DNA of 64,000 nucleotides from JBHGAV01 sp041946685 (GTDB lineage: Bacteria > Acidobacteriota > Terriglobia > Bryobacterales > Bryobacteraceae), in NCBI GenBank assembly GCA_041946685.1, contig JBHGAV010000017.1, positions 1 to 64,000 of the forward strand, written 5' to 3'. Positions 49,894 to 59,413 of the stretch are shown here, piece after piece. The notes beneath the pieces are model-generated. The model saw only the letters and a list, made by a program, of their open reading frames with translations. It had not been told where the DNA came from and did no database searches. The first letter of the stretch is position 1, and each line of letters starts with the position of its first letter. The position numbers were made by a program, and so were the translations under genes.

Positions 49894-52248
49894 GTGCCGG
49901 ATACGAACCTCAGCCTGAACTTTCCTGAATTCGACCCCGAGACCGCGCTGCGGCGCAGGGCGGGCATCGAGGCCGCCGTCGCACGGTTCGAGCAGTGGAT
50001 GGGCGAACCCGACTCCCCGGTGCGGTTTGTCCGGCGGCTTGCTCCGAGCCCCGGCGAGTTCGCTCCCATCCCCGAGTCGCTGGCCCCGGCACTCCACGAG
50101 GTGCTGCGTCAAAGAGGCATCGGACAACTTTTCGTGCATCAGGCCGAGTCTCTCCGTCTGGTGGCGGAAGGCAAGAACATCGTGGTCGTGACGCCCACGG
50201 CCAGCGGCAAAACGCTGTGCTACAACCTGCCGGTCCTCAACCACCTGCTGAAGCAGCCCGACGCCCGGGCCATGTACCTGTTCCCCACCAAGGCGCTCGC
50301 CGAAGACCAGCTCCACGAGTTCCAGGCGATGGTGGATGCGATGGGCTCCGGCATCCGGGCCTTTACCTACGACGGTGACACGCCGCAGGACGCGCGCAAA
50401 GCCATTCGCGAACGCGCCAGCGTGGTGCTCACCAATCCCGACATGCTGCACAGCGGCATCCTGCCGCACCACACTCGATGGGCGAAGGTCTTCGAGAACC
50501 TGCGCTATGTGGTCATTGACGAGCTGCACTACGCGCGCGGCGTTTACGGAAGCCACGTGGCCAACGTCATCCGGAGGCTCAGCCGGATCTGCGAATTCTA
50601 CGGTTCCTCGCCCCAGTTCATCTGCTCGACGGCGACCATCGCCAATCCACTCGAGCTGGCCCAGGCGCTGACGGGCCGGCCTTTCGAACTGGTCGACCGC
50701 AACGGCGCGCCATCGGGCGAGAAGTTCCTGGTGTTCTACAACCCGCCGGTCGTCAACCGCCAGCTCGGCATACGGCGCAGCTACCTGAACGAGACCCGGC
50801 GCATCGCCCTTGAGTTCGTCCGCCGCGACCAGCAGACGCTGGTCTTCGCCAACAGCCGGCTGGCTACGGAGGTTCTGGTCACCTACCTGAAAGACGCCAT
50901 GGAAAGGATGCCCCTGGGCGCGGAGGCCGTTCGGGGCTACCGGGGCGGCTATCTACCCCGCGAGCGGCGTGAGATCGAGCGCAGGCTGCGCGACGGCGAG
51001 ATCCGGGCCGTGGTCGCCACCAACGCCCTGGAGCTTGGCGTGGACATCGGCTCGCTCGACGTCGTGGTGATGGCGGGCTACCCCGGCAGCATCGCCTCCA
51101 CATGGCAGCGGGCAGGGCGCGCGGGGCGCCGTCAGACCGCCTCGCTCGCCGTGTTCGTGGCCTCCAGCGCGCCCGTGGATCAGTACATCGTGGAGCACCC
51201 GGATTACTTCTTCGGGCAGTCTCCGGAGCACGCCCACATCAATCCGGACAACCTGGAGATCCTGGTCAGCCACATGAAGTGCGCCGCCTTCGAGCTGCCC
51301 ATACGCGACCAGGAGCGTTTCGGGCCGCACGATACAGGCGAGCTCTGCCGCTTCCTTGAAGAGGCCGGTTTCCTGCATCACTCGGCGGGCGCCTGGCACT
51401 GGACTTCGGATACCTATCCCGCCGACGCGGTCAGCCTGCGCGCGGTCACCAGCGACAACTTCGTGGTCGTGGATACAACCGGCGAGCCGGCGGTGATCGC
51501 CGAGGTCGATTTCCCCAGCGCCCTGACAACGCTGCACGAGAAGGCCATCTACCTCCACGAGGCGCGCCAGTACCAGGTCGAGCGGTTCGATTACGAGGCC
51601 CGGAAGGCCTATGTCCATCAGGTGGACTGCGACTACTTCACCGACGCCATCGACTACACCCAGGTGAAGGTGCTGGAAGAATTCGATTCATCCACCCTTG
51701 CAGGCGCTCGGGCTGCGCACGGCGAGGTGCGCGCCAACCGGCAGGTGGTCGGCTTCAAGAAAGTAAAGTTCTACACGCTGGAGAACGTCGGCGCCGGCAA
51801 TCTCAACATGCCGGAGCAGGAGATGCACACCACCGCTTTCTGGCTGCACTTCCCGGAGAGCTTCCTGGCGAGGTTCCCGGACCTCTCCCCGGCCGAGAAG
51901 CAGAGCGGCCTAACCGGCCTGGGCAACGCACTGCGCGCCATCGCTTCCCTCCTGCTGATGTGCGACATCCGGGACCTGGGCGTGACCATCACCGAGGACA
52001 TCGCGGGCGGACTCAAGACGTTCGAGCCCAACCTGTACCTGTACGACAACTACCCGGGAGGGGTCGGGTTGAGCGCTCCGCTGTTCAAGATCCGGCAACG
52101 GCTGCTCACTTCGGCGGCCGAGATGATCGCCGCATGCCCTTGCGAGGCTGGCTGCCCGAGCTGCGTGGGGCCGGTGGGCGAGGTCGGGGATCGCGGTAAG
52201 GAAGCGGCCTCGCGCATCCTGGCCGAGTTGCTCGCTACGGCTCCGTGA
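49894..52248 (+). CDS. DEAD/DEAH-box helicase of the MrfA/YprA (Hrq1-like) type with DUF1998
   Basis: A 784-residue superfamily 2 DNA helicase. The motor has motif I TPTASGKTLCYN, motif II VIDELHYARG (a DELH box), motif III CSTATIANP and motif VI QRAGRAGRR. The C-terminal DUF1998-type region ends with the Cys cluster CPCEAGCPSC. In Bacillus, MrfA excises mitomycin-induced damage, so a DNA-repair role is likely. The GTG start is chosen from a predicted promoter just upstream and an AAGG ribosome site. Its end overlaps the following minus-strand gene by 14 bp. Confidence 0.88.
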   Translation: MPDTNLSLNFPEFDPETALRRRAGIEAAVARFEQWMGEPDSPVRFVRRLAPSPGEFAPIPESLAPALHEVLRQRGIGQLFVHQAESLRLVAEGKNIVVVTPTASGKTLCYNLPVLNHLLKQPDARAMYLFPTKALAEDQLHEFQAMVDAMGSGIRAFTYDGDTPQDARKAIRERASVVLTNPDMLHSGILPHHTRWAKVFENLRYVVIDELHYARGVYGSHVANVIRRLSRICEFYGSSPQFICSTATIANPLELAQALTGRPFELVDRNGAPSGEKFLVFYNPPVVNRQLGIRRSYLNETRRIALEFVRRDQQTLVFANSRLATEVLVTYLKDAMERMPLGAEAVRGYRGGYLPRERREIERRLRDGEIRAVVATNALELGVDIGSLDVVVMAGYPGSIASTWQRAGRAGRRQTASLAVFVASSAPVDQYIVEHPDYFFGQSPEHAHINPDNLEILVSHMKCAAFELPIRDQERFGPHDTGELCRFLEEAGFLHHSAGAWHWTSDTYPADAVSLRAVTSDNFVVVDTTGEPAVIAEVDFPSALTTLHEKAIYLHEARQYQVERFDYEARKAYVHQVDCDYFTDAIDYTQVKVLEEFDSSTLAGARAAHGEVRANRQVVGFKKVKFYTLENVGAGNLNMPEQEMHTTAFWLHFPESFLARFPDLSPAEKQSGLTGLGNALRAIASLLLMCDIRDLGVTITEDIAGGLKTFEPNLYLYDNYPGGVGLSAPLFKIRQRLLTSAAEMIAACPCEAGCPSCVGPVGEVGDRGKEAASRILAELLATAP

Positions 52249-52999
52249 TCTGTTCCGGGAACACCGCGTAGCCTTCCGGAGGTGGGAACAGCGACTCCAG
52301 CATCGCCAGCCGTTTGCGCAAGTAGCGGCTGGGGAGCTGGCGCGGGCCGCTCTCGACGTCGATGTCACAGCACAGCCCGTGAAGGTACAAGGTCAGCGTA
52401 TCGACGTACGCCTGGCGCGCATACTCCCGGAACAGCTTGGTCTCGCGCCGCAGGTTGGTCTGGCGCCGCAGGAGCGCTTCCTTCAGGTGCCAGCCTTCCT
52501 GGTCGACCTCGCCGTGGACCCTGGATCGCAGCTCTTCGCGCAGCAGGCTATAGAACTGGTTCTGATCCGCTTCGTCGCCGGCGTCCGCCACAAGCTCCGC
52601 CAGCGCGTGATAGAAGTGGTAGTGATAATCGGCCACGGGGCGGTCCTTGATGGCAAAAACAAGTGTGGCCTGTCCGGACAGGGCCAGCCGGCCGAAAGCA
52701 GCCTGTCGGTTCTCGGCCGGGCGCTCGAAGCTCACCATGTCGGCAGCCGGAGCCCCCTTCTCTTTGCCGTTGCTCTTCTCCAAATACGGGACCAGGGCGA
52801 TACAGACCGGAACCAATCCGGCGATCAGGCGCGGCGGCAGCGCGGCCACGGGCTCTTCCACGTAGTCCTTGAGGTCGTCCTCGCCGAGAGGCGAAGCTGG
52901 GAAGTAGGAGAACTTGCTGGTGACCGGAATCATCGCCTCACGGCAGCGGGCGGCGAATTCTTCCACACTGATCTTTTCGGGGTCGGGCTGACTGGACAT
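52235..52999 (-). CDS. Hypothetical protein, predicted soluble
   Basis: A 254-residue protein that I cannot assign. It has no signal peptide or membrane segment. Notable segments are VEEPVAALPPRLIAGLVPVCIALVPYLEK, the aromatic DYHYHFYHALAELV and a helical, charged REELRSRVHGEVDQEGWHLKEALLRRQT. It is acidic at the N-terminus. Codon use is like the neighbours, and a clear ATG at 52999 begins MSSQPDPEK. It lies between the helicase and lpxB, convergent with the former and divergent from the latter. Confidence 0.55.
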   Translation of the reverse strand: MSSQPDPEKISVEEFAARCREAMIPVTSKFSYFPASPLGEDDLKDYVEEPVAALPPRLIAGLVPVCIALVPYLEKSNGKEKGAPAADMVSFERPAENRQAAFGRLALSGQATLVFAIKDRPVADYHYHFYHALAELVADAGDEADQNQFYSLLREELRSRVHGEVDQEGWHLKEALLRRQTNLRRETKLFREYARQAYVDTLTLYLHGLCCDIDVESGPRQLPSRYLRKRLAMLESLFPPPEGYAVFPEQITEP

Positions 53000-53070
53000 C
53001 TGCGGGTTTACTTCATGGTATCAGAATCGCCGCTGCGGAGGTCCCGGCGCCGCATCCTGCTAGACTGGCG

Positions 53071-54237
53071 ATGGTGCCCTTGAAGATCCTCGTTTCCGCC
53101 GGGGAGGCGTCCGGAGACTTGTACGCCGCCAGCTTGGTGGCCGAGCTGCGGCGCCGCCTTCCCGGCGCCGATTTTTTCGGGTGTGCCGGTCCCCGCATGC
53201 GCGCCGCGGGCGTCCGCCAGGTGGTGGACGCCGCCAGTCTCTCGGTTGTCGGCCTGGTCGAGGTCGTCAGGCATATCCCTCGAATTTACATGGAGTTCCG
53301 CAAGATGGTCGCCGCCGCGCGCTCCGAGCGGCCCGACCTGGCGATCCTGACCGACAGCCCGGACTTCCACCTGAGGCTCGCGCCGCGCCTGAAAGCCCTC
53401 GGCGTTCCCGTTGTCTACCTTGTCGCCCCGCAGGTGTGGGCCTGGCGCAAGGGCAGGATAGGGCGAATCCGCTGCAACACGGATCGTCTCCTATGCATCT
53501 TTCCCTTTGAGGAGGAGTTCTTTCGCAGCCGGGGGGTTAGCGCGGACTACATCGGTCACCCGCTGTCGCGGCTGGTGAAGCCTTTGGTTGCGAAGGAGGA
53601 ATTCTTCCGCAAGCATGGAGTGCCGCCGGATCGGCCCCTCGTTTGTTTGTTGCCCGGGAGCCGGCGGGGAGAAGCGCTGCGGCACATGCCCGCTCTTATG
53701 GATGCGGTTGCCCGGCTGGCACGGCAGAAATCGCTGTCATTTTTGCTGGCGGTGCCGGCGGCGGCCTGGCCGGATGGAGGATCGGACCTGAAACGGTGGA
53801 TAGGTCAACTTCCGGTGAAGATCGTCGAAGGGGAAGCGTGGGACACGATCGCTCACTCGGAATTGGCGCTGGCGGCGAGCGGCACGGTCACGATCGAAGC
53901 CGCCTTGCTCGCGACTCCCATGGTGACGTTCTACCGGGTGACGCGAGCAACCTGGCTGCTGGGAAGAAAGCTGGTGGAGGTGCCGTTCTTCTCGATGGTG
54001 AACCTTGTGGCCGGCCGCGCCGTGGTGCCGGAGTTGATACAGAATGAAATGAGCGGGGACCGGCTGGCTGCGGAGGCCCTCGGGCTGCTGGAAGAACCGG
54101 CCGCCAGGGAGCGCATGCGCCAGGACCTCCGTCTGGTGGCGGCCAGGCTGGCCGGCGGCAGCAACCCCATGGAGAAGGCGGCTGAAATCGTACAGAAGCT
54201 GCTAAGTGTGGATCAGGGAGCTACTCATGGTGCGTAG
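53071..54237 (+). CDS. lpxB: Lipid-A-disaccharide synthase
   Basis: A 388-residue glycosyltransferase that joins UDP-2,3-diacylglucosamine and lipid X in lipid A synthesis. It begins LKILVSAGEASGDLYAASLV, the family N-terminus, and has FFGCAGPRMRAAGV, YLVAPQVWAWRKGRI, YIGHPLSRL, CLLPGSRRGEALRH and the ASGTVTIEAALLATPMVTFYR donor site. Length is typical. It lies far from lpxC in this window, so lipid A genes are dispersed. The M1-like gene overlaps its last 11 bases. Confidence 0.95.
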   Translation: MVPLKILVSAGEASGDLYAASLVAELRRRLPGADFFGCAGPRMRAAGVRQVVDAASLSVVGLVEVVRHIPRIYMEFRKMVAAARSERPDLAILTDSPDFHLRLAPRLKALGVPVVYLVAPQVWAWRKGRIGRIRCNTDRLLCIFPFEEEFFRSRGVSADYIGHPLSRLVKPLVAKEEFFRKHGVPPDRPLVCLLPGSRRGEALRHMPALMDAVARLARQKSLSFLLAVPAAAWPDGGSDLKRWIGQLPVKIVEGEAWDTIAHSELALAASGTVTIEAALLATPMVTFYRVTRATWLLGRKLVEVPFFSMVNLVAGRAVVPELIQNEMSGDRLAAEALGLLEEPAARERMRQDLRLVAARLAGGSNPMEKAAEIVQKLLSVDQGATHGA

Positions 54238-56191
54238 TTTGTGGGGCGGTACTCTCACTCTGGCGCTGGTCGCCTCTATCTCGGCTCAGGACCGGACGCC
54301 GCGGATCGACGTGGAGCACTACGTGATTACCGCGGAGGTGAACCCGACCGCCGCGAGCATCAGAGCGGTGGTCCAGGTACGATTCACCGCTCTCGAGGAC
54401 AACCTTACCTCGGCTCAATTCGAACTCAACAACGCTCTGGACGTTGCCAGGATCACCGATCCCGGCGGCCAGCAATTGCCGGCCTCGCGCTCGCCGCAGG
54501 ATCCCGGAATTCGCGTCAATCTTCCCACCCCCCTGACCAAGGGGCAGGCGACGACGCTTACCTTCCATTACGACGGGACTCTCAGGGGCACGGAGGAATC
54601 GATGGTGCCGGGCGTGCGGTTCGCCGCCATCCACCAGGACTTCTCTTACCTCCTCTACCCCTCCCGCTGGTTTCCGGTGAACGGCTACACCACCGACCGC
54701 TACACCTACGAGCTGAAGCTGACGGTTCCGGATGGCAACCGTGTCATCGCCAGCGGTCTGGAAAAGAAGGAGCCTGCCGGCGACGGCAAGTCCACGTACA
54801 CGTTTACCACCTTACGCCCGGCCTTTCCCGGCAGCATCGCCATTGTCGCGGGCGACCCTGTCGAGGTTCCCTCGGAAGGCGTGACCACCCGTGTGTTCTT
54901 CAGAGGCGAAGCCGGCGGATTGGCAGAGGCCTACGGCCAGGAGACCGGCAGGATCATGACGTACTTCTCCGGGCTGTACGGCGCCGCCCCCCAGGCCAAC
55001 CTCACGCTCGTCCAGACCGAGGACGGCGCGCCAAACGGTTACGCCACCGAAGGAATCCTCTTCCTGGCGCCGCGCAGCATCGGCAAGCAGGTAAACACCC
55101 GCGTCCTGTCGAACCAGATTGCCCGGCAGTGGTGGGGTGTACTGGTTTCGCCGGCGACGCGCGACCACCTCTGGCTGACCAACGGCGCGGCGCGCTACTC
55201 CGAGCTCTTGTATATCGAACACACCGCCGGCGCCGCCGCCATGCAGGCGGAAGTGCAGGACACCTACGTGGAAGCACTGACCGTGGACAGCCCGCCCCTC
55301 ATTCAGACCTCACGGCTGGAAGATTACTCGCCGGAGTTCTGGGCGCTCACGGCCGGCAAAGGGGCGGCCGTCTACAACATGCTCAGGCTGGTGATGGGGG
55401 ACGAGGGACTGAGCAAGCTGGTGCGCGAGTTCCCCGACAAGTTCGCCTGGCAGTCCGTGAACACCGGCGATCTCCGCCGCACCGCGGAGGGCATCTTCGG
55501 CTCCGACTTGCAGTGGTTCTTCATCGAATGGATCGAGTCCACCGGAGCGCCGGAGTTCCGCCTCGAATTCACGATCTTCCGCACGCAGAAGAATTTCCGC
55601 ATCGTGGGGAAGGTCACCCAGGACATGGACACCTTCCGCATGCCCGTGGATCTCAAGATCGAGACCGACGGCAATCCCGAGCAGAAGCGGGTGGAGGTGG
55701 CGGGAACCAGCTCGGAGTTCTCGGTGGAGACCTTCGGCCGCCCGCGCAATCTGATCCTGGATCCCGATAGCCGGCTGCTGCGTTACAGCAGCTCCGTGCG
55801 GGTCGCGGTCGCCATCCGGCGCGGCGAGATGTTCGTCGAAGCGGGGAATTTCACGGATGCGCTGAGAGAGTATCAGCGTGCGCTCGACGTCAACCGTGCG
55901 AGTTCCCTTGCGAACTACCGGGTCGGCGAGGTCTGGCTGTTGCAGGACAACTACCAGTCCGCGGCCAACGCTTTCCGAGAAGCGCTCAACGGGGATCTCC
56001 AGCCCAAGTGGGTGGAAGTCTGGGCCCACATCAACCTGGGGAAGATCTTCGACATCACGGGGCAGCGCGAGCGCGCCCGCAACGAATTCCAGCTTGCGAT
56101 CCGCACCAAGGACAACACGCAAGGCGCGCAGGAAGAGGCCGCCAAGTACATCGACAAGCCCTACCAGCGCCCCGCCCGCGACGACCGCTGA
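54227..56191 (+). CDS. M1-aminopeptidase-like pseudopeptidase with C-terminal TPR
   Basis: A 654-residue secreted protein with a signal peptide (hydrophobic core at about 5-18, cleavage near ISAQ). An M1-type N-terminal beta domain (about 25-205) and a catalytic-like domain follow. The zinc motif HEXXH-x18-E of M1 enzymes is replaced: the region reads NQIARQWWG, with Asn296, Gln297 and Arg300, and Asn319 sits exactly where the Glu ligand should be (WLTNGAARYSE). GAMEN is also absent. At least two TPR-like repeats lie at about 545-640. It is probably a binding or scaffold protein. Start ATG 54227 has GGGA upstream and overlaps lpxB. Confidence 0.8.
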   Translation: MVRSLWGGTLTLALVASISAQDRTPRIDVEHYVITAEVNPTAASIRAVVQVRFTALEDNLTSAQFELNNALDVARITDPGGQQLPASRSPQDPGIRVNLPTPLTKGQATTLTFHYDGTLRGTEESMVPGVRFAAIHQDFSYLLYPSRWFPVNGYTTDRYTYELKLTVPDGNRVIASGLEKKEPAGDGKSTYTFTTLRPAFPGSIAIVAGDPVEVPSEGVTTRVFFRGEAGGLAEAYGQETGRIMTYFSGLYGAAPQANLTLVQTEDGAPNGYATEGILFLAPRSIGKQVNTRVLSNQIARQWWGVLVSPATRDHLWLTNGAARYSELLYIEHTAGAAAMQAEVQDTYVEALTVDSPPLIQTSRLEDYSPEFWALTAGKGAAVYNMLRLVMGDEGLSKLVREFPDKFAWQSVNTGDLRRTAEGIFGSDLQWFFIEWIESTGAPEFRLEFTIFRTQKNFRIVGKVTQDMDTFRMPVDLKIETDGNPEQKRVEVAGTSSEFSVETFGRPRNLILDPDSRLLRYSSSVRVAVAIRRGEMFVEAGNFTDALREYQRALDVNRASSLANYRVGEVWLLQDNYQSAANAFREALNGDLQPKWVEVWAHINLGKIFDITGQRERARNEFQLAIRTKDNTQGAQEEAAKYIDKPYQRPARDDR

Positions 56192-56205
56192 GGGGGGGCT
56201 CCGCA

Positions 56206-57846
56206 TCATTCGAGCGCCTGCGGTTCCAGTTTCACCTGCGCTGTCGAATTCGGACCGAGAGTGACCTCTTGAGCCCCCAGGCGAGCGCGCCACAGCTTAC
56301 CGATGTCCTCCGGAGATTTGTCCACCGCCCGGTAGGTGGCCAGGACGTAATACTTGCCGGGAGCCAGCGCGCCGGACTTCCAGGCGCCGTACTGGTCAGT
56401 TTGCCCTGATTGCATGAGCGCCGCGAGTTCTGCCTCCGAGCCGGCACCCGCGGGAAGAAGGATCACGTAGCAGTTGCCAACCGGGTTGCCGTCCCTGTCC
56501 GTCACCTTGGCACTGAAGAAGCCGCTGTCACGGGCCACGACAATCCGCAGACTCGCGTCGCCCATGGCGCTTCCCACACGGAGCGACTTGCCCAAGATGC
56601 TGTGGCCGCCGTAGGTCAGGTCCTTGATGTAAAGCCCGTCCGGCAGGCCCCGGATCTGCACCGAGTACTCGTCGAGTGGCACAGCGGAAATCGAGAACAC
56701 TCCCGGCAGCGAAGACTTCGCCGAGGGGTAGATTGTGCGCGTCATTGACCTGAGCTCCAGGGACAGGGTTGCGTCCACCGGCTTGTCGGGGGCTGGTCCG
56801 TGCCACGCGACTTCGCCCGGCACTTCCAGGCCCGGCCGCGCCGCCAGCCGGAAGCCGAGGATATCCCGATCCGTGATGGTGACTCTGGCGCTCTCGAACA
56901 ACTCCGGAGCACTGCCCAAAAGTGGTTGCCTATAGACCGTGAGATCGTAATCTCCGGGGTGCAGGCCACAGATGCGGACCTCGCCGCGAGGCCCGAGCGG
57001 CCCCCCTGGATCTCCCGTGTAAAACGCCCCGTCGCCGGAAGCTCCGCTGGTCGGCTGATGGAGCCTTATCCCAAAATTGAGATCTTCCGGTCCCGCAGGC
57101 CCCGTGAGAACGCCCTCAATGCAGTAAGACCTCGCCTTCCCCATGCGGATGTCCACGTTCTCCCTGCGCTCGCCAACACGCAGAACGATCGCCTGCGCTG
57201 TCTCGGGTGTCCTGGCATCGGGGTAGTAGGTGGCCAGCAGGGCGGGCCGACGCAGCTTCGGATCATCGGGTGCATCGGAAATCGCCGGGAGCCGCATTTG
57301 CCGCTTCTGAGCCAACAGGAGGTAGGCCCGGCCCGCTTCGATCCGGCCAATTCTCATCGAGTAATTACCCTGATCGTCGGTATCGCCTGCACCCGTAAGC
57401 ACTAACCTCAGCGCGCCGGATGAGTACTCTCTCGCCACCAGGAAGACGCTGATGCCAGCAAGCGGCTCGCCATTTTCGTCAACCACCTTGCCGGAGACAT
57501 CGCACAACGGGCGGAGAAGAATGTCGATCCCGGTGACCTCCTGTCCTTCCTGCAAAGTCACGGTCCTCCGGACGGCTTGGACCGGAAGGCCCACGTCACC
57601 CAATCGCGCCGTCGCGCCGACCAGGTACGATCCGGCCTCAAGGCCGCGAAGAGTGTAGCGGCCTTCGGCATCGGTCTTGCTGTTCACGGGCCTCGCCGGA
57701 GGCCGGATCGCGCCGACGATCACCCCCGCCATGGGCTTCCCCGTGCCCTCATCCCGAACCACGCCGCTGATGGAGCCGCGTGGGATCTGCGGGTTCTGGG
57801 CGAGAACGACGCCCGCCAGCACAAGCAACGCGACAGCGCTCCTCAT
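56206..57846 (-). CDS. Secreted multi-domain protein of carboxypeptidase regulatory-like repeats (copy B)
   Basis: A 546-residue protein with a signal peptide (MRSAVALLVLAGVVLAQ). It has carboxypeptidase-regulatory-like domains at about residues 25-110 (GSISGVVRDEGTGKPMAGVIVG) and 115-210 (VSGKVVDENGEPLAGISVFL), with further beta-sandwich-like segments to the end. No enzyme motif is seen. Such proteins are abundant in Acidobacteria and may be surface or periplasmic binding proteins. ATG 57846 overlaps the upstream paralogue's stop by 4 bp, so the two are coupled. Confidence 0.75.
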   Translation of the reverse strand: MRSAVALLVLAGVVLAQNPQIPRGSISGVVRDEGTGKPMAGVIVGAIRPPARPVNSKTDAEGRYTLRGLEAGSYLVGATARLGDVGLPVQAVRRTVTLQEGQEVTGIDILLRPLCDVSGKVVDENGEPLAGISVFLVAREYSSGALRLVLTGAGDTDDQGNYSMRIGRIEAGRAYLLLAQKRQMRLPAISDAPDDPKLRRPALLATYYPDARTPETAQAIVLRVGERRENVDIRMGKARSYCIEGVLTGPAGPEDLNFGIRLHQPTSGASGDGAFYTGDPGGPLGPRGEVRICGLHPGDYDLTVYRQPLLGSAPELFESARVTITDRDILGFRLAARPGLEVPGEVAWHGPAPDKPVDATLSLELRSMTRTIYPSAKSSLPGVFSISAVPLDEYSVQIRGLPDGLYIKDLTYGGHSILGKSLRVGSAMGDASLRIVVARDSGFFSAKVTDRDGNPVGNCYVILLPAGAGSEAELAALMQSGQTDQYGAWKSGALAPGKYYVLATYRAVDKSPEDIGKLWRARLGAQEVTLGPNSTAQVKLEPQALE

Positions 57847-59402
57847 GGCTGCCTCCCATCGGCGGCCGGCGGAACGGGCAACTCCAGATCCGTGGGCGTG
57901 CCACCGGGCACCTCGATTTCCGGTATGCGGGCCAGGTCGGAGACCCACCGTGACTTCGAGGCGCTGGCGGACTGCGCCACCAGATGATATCTCCCGGGGC
58001 GCAGGCCGCCGAACGTGAACCGCCCTTCAGCGTCGGGAAACGCCGCCTGCACCACCATCTCCCCGCTGCTCGCGTCGGAGGCAACGAGCGCCACGGCGTA
58101 GTCCGTCGGCGAGGCCGTGCCCGTCAGTTTCCCTCGGATCGAGCCGGCCGGGGCGACCTGAAGTACCACCGGCTCGGCACCCGCCGCCTGCGACAAATTC
58201 AGCGTCGCTTCCGCGGACTGATAGCAGCGGTCGCCCAGGCTGGCGAGTTGGAGACGGTACCGCGCGGGCGCCAGGTCGCGCAGCACCTGCTCTTTGGCAC
58301 TGGTCACCGGCGTTCTGCGCTCGAGCACTGCCGCCCAATCCTCCAGGGCCGTGAGAGTGAGCTGGGCGCTTTCCGGGCAGGCTCCCCCGGCCTCCTTCAC
58401 TCCCCGCATCACGAAGGCAGCAGCCTGGCCCTTCTGAGGAGAAAGCATCAGGCCTTCCACGTTTGCGGCGGCAACCTCCACCCGCCCCCGCGCGAAGTAC
58501 GGTTCCGGCGGAAGAATAGACCCGGCTGAACCTCGAACATTACTGGGTCCGGAGGCAAGCAGGTGGTACGATCCCGGAGCGATTCCATCGAAACGGAAAC
58601 TGCCGTCCAGTTCCGCCACCGTCGCGGCCGCCGCAAGCGAAGGCTGCTCAACCGCCGCCAGCGCCAGCCAGAATCGCCCGGACGGCGTGCCCCCCGCGGG
58701 CAATGCCAGCTTTCCGCTGACGGAATAGAATGTGCCGCCCAGCAGGTTGAAATCGATATTACGATACTCCTCGCCTCCCGCGACGGTCAGGAATTGCGGC
58801 TCTGCGGAGCCGGGATACACGGTCACCCCCGATCCGATGGCCGGATTCACCGGTGCAGATCCCGTCGCGCCCAATATCATCGAGGAAGCGCCGTACGCAA
58901 CCGCGACCGCGTACTGCCCTGGCGGGAGGTAGAAGAGCCGGTACCGGCCATTCTGATCGACTTGTGAATAGCCGCCTTGCGTCGGGCTCGTCTGCCGCCG
59001 GAGAGGCCCGCCGCCGGGCGGCTTGGACATGGCGTACACAATCGCGCCGCGTACGGGCTGCCCTTCCTTGTCGAGAACAGTCCCTGAAATGGAGCCGCAG
59101 CGCACAAGGCGCACCGTCAACGAGCGGGGAATGGCCCCGACAAAACGTAGAGCGGTGCCGACGTAGTTTGCTTTGGAGAAGTCGATGCGGTACTCACCGG
59201 CGGGCAACTCCGGCAAGGAGAATCGCCCAGCGGCATCGGTCTCGATATCCGCGACGAGCCGGGCGGCTCCGGCCCTTTGCACCCGCACCTCCACCGAGGC
59301 CAGAGGCGATCCCGTATGGTCTTCCACCGCCCGGCCATCGACGGCACACAGCGCAACCGCGCCGCCAAGCGCCGCGGCAAGCGCCGCGACTGCCCGGAAC
59401 AT
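57843..59402 (-). CDS. Secreted multi-domain protein of carboxypeptidase regulatory-like repeats (copy A)
   Basis: A 519-residue protein with a signal peptide (hydrophobic core at about 4-19). A regulatory-like domain at about 20-95 (VDGRAVEDHTGSPLASVEVRV) is followed by a second at about 100-185 (GSISGTVLDKEGQPVRGAIVYA) and later beta-sandwich segments (GSFRFDGIAPGSYHLLA, GRFTFGGLRPGRYHLVA). Its repeats match copy B in pattern, so they are probably diverged paralogues. It begins 11 nt after trxB on the same strand. Function is unknown. Confidence 0.75.
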   Translation of the reverse strand: MFRAVAALAAALGGAVALCAVDGRAVEDHTGSPLASVEVRVQRAGAARLVADIETDAAGRFSLPELPAGEYRIDFSKANYVGTALRFVGAIPRSLTVRLVRCGSISGTVLDKEGQPVRGAIVYAMSKPPGGGPLRRQTSPTQGGYSQVDQNGRYRLFYLPPGQYAVAVAYGASSMILGATGSAPVNPAIGSGVTVYPGSAEPQFLTVAGGEEYRNIDFNLLGGTFYSVSGKLALPAGGTPSGRFWLALAAVEQPSLAAAATVAELDGSFRFDGIAPGSYHLLASGPSNVRGSAGSILPPEPYFARGRVEVAAANVEGLMLSPQKGQAAAFVMRGVKEAGGACPESAQLTLTALEDWAAVLERRTPVTSAKEQVLRDLAPARYRLQLASLGDRCYQSAEATLNLSQAAGAEPVVLQVAPAGSIRGKLTGTASPTDYAVALVASDASSGEMVVQAAFPDAEGRFTFGGLRPGRYHLVAQSASASKSRWVSDLARIPEIEVPGGTPTDLELPVPPAADGRQP

Positions 59403-59413
59403 GCCGGTTCTCC

